Program-made: the position numbers and the translations under genes
Shown: one piece after another, positions 40,094 through 42,796 of the stretch
Layout of the letters: every line of letters begins with the position of its first letter
Position numbering within the stretch: position 1 is the stretch's first letter
Assembly: GCA_020723965.1 (NCBI GenBank)
Contig: DYHW01000009.1
Span: 1-42,796 of the forward strand
Origin: Melioribacter sp.
GTDB lineage: Bacteria; Bacteroidota; Ignavibacteria; Ignavibacteriales; Melioribacteraceae
Length of the DNA: 42,796 nucleotides
Direction of reading: 5' to 3'
Notes under the pieces: generated by a model
Told to the model about the DNA's origin: nothing
Seen by the model: only the letters and a program-made list of their open reading frames with translations
Database searches by the model: none

Positions 40094-41842
40094 ATGGCAA
40101 AAATTATCTTATTCGTTCTTCTCCTTAACTCAATTTTGCTACCGCAACAAATTATGAAAGAGTGGGAGACTTATTTTGAGCAGTCAAATTTTTTTTCCAC
40201 TCCTAATTATGAAGAATCAATAGATTATTTCAAACGACTTGCTGATGTTTCTCCTTTTGTGAAGATGATTTCTATCGGTAAATCTCCACAAGGCAGAGAT
40301 ATTTATTTTCTTATTGTGTCAAAGGAAAAAGCATTCACGCCTAGGCAGGCCAAGAATACACCAAAACCAATACTTCTCATCTTAAACGGAATTCATTCCG
40401 GTGAAATTGAGGGGAAAGATGCATGTATGCTTTTGCTTCGCGAAATTCTTATTACAAAAGAGAAACAAAAAATGTTAGATGATATCATTCTTCTCATTAT
40501 TCCGATATTTAACGTTGACGGACACGAGCGAAACAGTCCTTACAACCGAATCAACCAGAATGGCCCCACTGAAATGGGATGGAGAACAACTGCACAAAAT
40601 CTGAACCTTAACCGGGATTTTATGAAAGCAGATACACCCGAGATGAGTGCATTGTTAAAAATATTCAGTCAATGGCTGCCCGATTTTTTTATAGACACAC
40701 ACACAACAAACGGTCAAGATTTTCAATATACAATTTCATATGGAATTGAAAAGAACAATAATGTTCCGCCAAAAACACGTTATTGGATACGGAATATTTT
40801 CATTCCCGCTGTTGAAAAAGAGACCGAAGAAAACAGATTTAAAATTTTTCCTTATGTTGGGTTTAGAGAGGGAGACCTTCGCAAAGGATTGGTCGACTGG
40901 GTTTCTGCGCCAAGATTTTCTCATGGATATGCCGCAATTCAAAACCGTCCTGGACTTTTAATAGAAACGCATATGTTGAAGCCCTATAAAGAAAGGGTGT
41001 TTTCAACAAAAGTTCTTATAACCGCAGCTATCAATTTGATTTCCGAAAGAAAAAAAGAATTGCTGCAATTGAATAGAGAAGCCGATGAATTTGTTGTTGA
41101 CTATTATTTTAAAAATAAAAATTCTTTCCCATTAACTTTTACGCTGAACGAGAAGCATTCTTTTCTAAAATACAAAGGCATTGAAGAAGTTCAAGAAGAG
41201 AGCTGGATAACCGGAAGGAAAATTACAAGATACACCGGCAAACCATATGAAATAGAAGTTCCATATTTTAGTCAAGCGGAGACTAAAGATTCTGTTAAAG
41301 CGCCAATCGCTTATATAATACCAAAAGAATATTCCAACATAGTTGACCTGCTAAAACTTCACGGCGTGAAAGTTGAAATAGTCGATCGTGAAAAAAAAGT
41401 TTTTGTTGAAAAGATCAAATTCAAGAACGTAAAATTTCCTTCTTATCCTTATGAGGGAAGATTTTTACCTCAATATGAATTCGAAACATTTATTGATAGC
41501 GTAAAGGTTGCAACGGGCGCATTTTATGTGCCCACAAATCAAAGAACGCTTGGAGTAATAATTCATCTATTAGAACCTCTTGGGCCCGATTCATTTGTGA
41601 AGTGGGGCTTTTTCAATTCAATTTTCGAGCAGAAAGAATATTATGAAGAATATTCGATGGAGCCGATTGCTAGCAAGATGGCAGAGGACAATCCAAATCT
41701 GAAAGAAGAATTCTTAAAAAAAGTAGAGGAGGATGAAAAATTTAGAAATAGCGCACGGCTCAGATTAGATTTCTTTTATCAACGCTCGCCATACTTTGAT
41801 AAACAGTTGAATGTTTATCCGGTAATGCGCGTGATTGAGTAA
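40094..41842 (+). CDS. M14-family zinc carboxypeptidase, exported
   Basis: 582 residues. A short signal peptide is likely (MAKIILFVLLLNSILLPQ). The metallocarboxypeptidase core shows the zinc ligands His101 and Glu104 in NGIHSGEIEGKD, a third ligand in FFIDTHTTNGQ, the substrate-binding NLNLNRDF motif, and a likely catalytic Glu in LLIETHML. Residues from about 340 onwards form an extra domain of unknown function. GGAGTTATAATG supports 40094; the frame is open from 40016 but without a ribosome binding site. Confidence 0.92.
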   Translation: MAKIILFVLLLNSILLPQQIMKEWETYFEQSNFFSTPNYEESIDYFKRLADVSPFVKMISIGKSPQGRDIYFLIVSKEKAFTPRQAKNTPKPILLILNGIHSGEIEGKDACMLLLREILITKEKQKMLDDIILLIIPIFNVDGHERNSPYNRINQNGPTEMGWRTTAQNLNLNRDFMKADTPEMSALLKIFSQWLPDFFIDTHTTNGQDFQYTISYGIEKNNNVPPKTRYWIRNIFIPAVEKETEENRFKIFPYVGFREGDLRKGLVDWVSAPRFSHGYAAIQNRPGLLIETHMLKPYKERVFSTKVLITAAINLISERKKELLQLNREADEFVVDYYFKNKNSFPLTFTLNEKHSFLKYKGIEEVQEESWITGRKITRYTGKPYEIEVPYFSQAETKDSVKAPIAYIIPKEYSNIVDLLKLHGVKVEIVDREKKVFVEKIKFKNVKFPSYPYEGRFLPQYEFETFIDSVKVATGAFYVPTNQRTLGVIIHLLEPLGPDSFVKWGFFNSIFEQKEYYEEYSMEPIASKMAEDNPNLKEEFLKKVEEDEKFRNSARLRLDFFYQRSPYFDKQLNVYPVMRVIE

Positions 41843-41867
41843 ACATTTTTTATCAAAAAATATTTTC

Positions 41868-41875
41868 TAAATTTG
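41868..41875 (+). promoter_or_regulatory. TAnnTTTG promoter box before mtgA
   Basis: TAAATTTG matches the Bacteroidota -7 element, with a T-rich tract (41845-41851) about 17 nt upstream where the -33 box is expected. The start codon is 95 nt downstream, leaving a long leader. Confidence 0.45.
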
Positions 41876-41969
41876 TGTTAGAGCCGAAGCACCATAAGCG
41901 CGGTTGTCTTTAAAATGAGAGTTCATTACAATGCTACATCGTTACTTAATGAATTGAAGCAGGCGTAAA

Positions 41970-42677
41970 ATGAAATTTATTTTGCACTCGTTGAAGTTTT
42001 TATTTTCCTTTTTTCTAATCTATGGGGCAATTTCTGTATTTGTGATTTTTTTCTTCAGGTTTATTGATCCTCCCGTTACTGCATTCATACATTGGAAATC
42101 TGAACCGCTCTTAGGGTTGATCTCTTTCTTCGATGTGAATCAGAAATCTATTCCTATTCAGAAAGTTTCGAAATATGTGCCTATTGCTGTAATAGCTTCA
42201 GAAGATCAAAGATTTTTTGACCACTTCGGATTCGATTTTGAACAGATTGAAAAAGCTATGAAAGAAAATGAAAGAAGAAAAAGAATACGCGGCGCCAGCA
42301 CTGTTACAATGCAAGTTGCTAAAAATATGTTTTTGACTTCAGGCAAAAATATTGTTCGAAAAGGATTTGAGGCATACTTTACTCTTTTACTTGAATCGTT
42401 GTGGAGTAAAGAGAGAATTATTGAAGTTTATTTGAACATAGCAGAGATGGGGAAAGGAATTTACGGAATAGAGGCGGCGTCACAAACATATTATAATAAA
42501 TCATCGGCAAAATTAACTGCGGCAGAAGCTGCAATGATTGTTGCTATTTTACCGAATCCAACTAAAAGAAATCCCAATAAACCATCAGGTTATTTATTCA
42601 GCCGACAGGGGAAAATTTTAGAACAGATGAATTTGATTGGTGGAGTAGAAATTTTAAAGGGGGAAGTTGATTATTAA
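41970..42677 (+). CDS. mtgA: Monofunctional peptidoglycan glycosyltransferase
   Basis: 235 residues. An N-terminal membrane anchor lies at about 8-30. The GT51 transglycosylase domain follows: ASEDQRFFDHFGFDFEQI with catalytic Glu, RGASTVTMQVAKNMFL, SKERIIEVYLNIAEMGKGIYGIEAAS and LTAAEAAMIVAILPNP. No transpeptidase domain follows, as expected for MtgA. It polymerises lipid II glycan strands in the periplasm. Confidence 0.96.
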   Translation: MKFILHSLKFLFSFFLIYGAISVFVIFFFRFIDPPVTAFIHWKSEPLLGLISFFDVNQKSIPIQKVSKYVPIAVIASEDQRFFDHFGFDFEQIEKAMKENERRKRIRGASTVTMQVAKNMFLTSGKNIVRKGFEAYFTLLLESLWSKERIIEVYLNIAEMGKGIYGIEAASQTYYNKSSAKLTAAEAAMIVAILPNPTKRNPNKPSGYLFSRQGKILEQMNLIGGVEILKGEVDY

Positions 42678-42688
42678 GATTTATTCGC

Positions 42689-42716
42689 AAAAAAGCTCTC
42701 AAATAATTGAGAGCTT
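42689..42716 (-). terminator. Intrinsic terminator of tRNA-Ser
   Basis: AAGCTCTCAA and TTGAGAGCTT form a 10-bp stem with a 4-nt loop. On the minus strand six T follow (A-run 42689-42694), so it works mainly for the tRNA gene; it may also stop transcripts from mtgA. Confidence 0.85.
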
Positions 42717-42720
42717 GCAG

Positions 42721-42796
42721 CGGAGAGAGCGAGATTCTGGCATAGCCATTCCTTCGGAAGAACTCGCGGTAGAGTATAAGCCCTACGACGGTTTAG
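42721..42796 (-). tRNA. tRNA-Ser (GCT), 3' part, with a 22-nt insertion in the T loop
   Basis: Read on the minus strand: the end of the anticodon (CT of GCT) and the 3' side of the anticodon stem (AAACCGTC); the long variable arm GTAGGG-CTTATA-CTCTAC; the T stem GCGAG/CTCGC; the acceptor 3' strand TCTCTCC; and discriminator G. CCA is not encoded. Where a T loop of TTCGAAT is expected, TTC and GAAT are separated by 22 nt (42738-42759) forming two tandem 4-bp hairpins. The 5' part lies outside the window. Identity as tRNA-Ser is supported by the long variable arm and anticodon context. Confidence 0.82.

Overview
The window most likely comes from the Bacteroidota/Chlorobiota/Ignavibacteriota group, and Ignavibacteria is the best guess. 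The reasons are an AT-rich genome, a type IX secretion (T9SS) C-terminal sorting domain, TAnnTTTG promoter boxes of the Bacteroidota type, an RmuC/penicillin acylase/M14 peptidase gene set, and an isolated EutN/CcmL shell protein. The assignment is an inference; no rRNA is present.

Positions 1 to about 17,165 are the inside of a chromosomal integron cassette array. Fifteen cassettes (A to O) are separated by sixteen attC sites. Most attC sites are 187-190 nt long; two are 221 and 224 nt. Each site runs from an AAC-ending R'' box to a GTTA-starting R' box, with complementary L''/L' arms that differ by an unpaired base. In every cassette the bases after the 5' G|TT are complementary to the bases at the start of that cassette's own attC, as expected if each moved as a circle. 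The integrase and attI are not in the window and should lie to the left. Cassette contents are: DUF4260 protein (A); lipoprotein (B); lipoprotein plus small winged-helix-like protein (C); DUF2130 nuclease-like protein (D); reversed HigBA-type toxin-antitoxin pair (E); putative RiPP precursor plus radical SAM/SPASM enzyme (F); trypsin-like protease (G); membrane protein plus RDD protein (H); T9SS-exported protein (I); lipoprotein with zinc ribbon (J); a GT-rich cassette with no intact gene (K); frameshifted coiled-coil membrane protein (L); PIN-like protein (M); PPOX-family protein (N); DUF6602 nuclease-like protein (O). The last attC is chimeric and lacks R', marking the array end.

From 17,249 to 21,805 lie a VOC protein, a DUF998-like membrane protein and an envelope-stress-type operon of two LiaF-like paralogs, a LytS-type histidine kinase and a LytTR response regulator. 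Next come an acylating aldehyde dehydrogenase with a candidate microcompartment-targeting tail and a convergent rmuC, separated by a 177-bp palindrome-rich element whose inverted ends supply both stop codons.

From 25,303 to 34,750 are a penicillin acylase family enzyme, a run metF / Gfo-Idh-MocA oxidoreductase / class II aldolase / ddl / FtsB-DivIC protein / rarA on the plus strand, and a minus-strand operon DUF3098-like / EutN-CcmL / dprA. The stretch 34,751-35,880 has no intact protein gene; it holds a dead transposase fragment and tRNA-Val(TAC).

The right end carries a MORN/TonB protein, a thioredoxin-fold protein, a DUF6600 protein, rpmB, ferritin, an M14 carboxypeptidase, mtgA and the 3' part of a minus-strand tRNA-Ser(GCT). 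Its T-loop is interrupted by 22 nt forming two tandem mini-hairpins.

The items most worth follow-up are the RiPP system carried as a cassette, hairpins inserted at the same internal position of two attC sites, and the interrupted tRNA-Ser.
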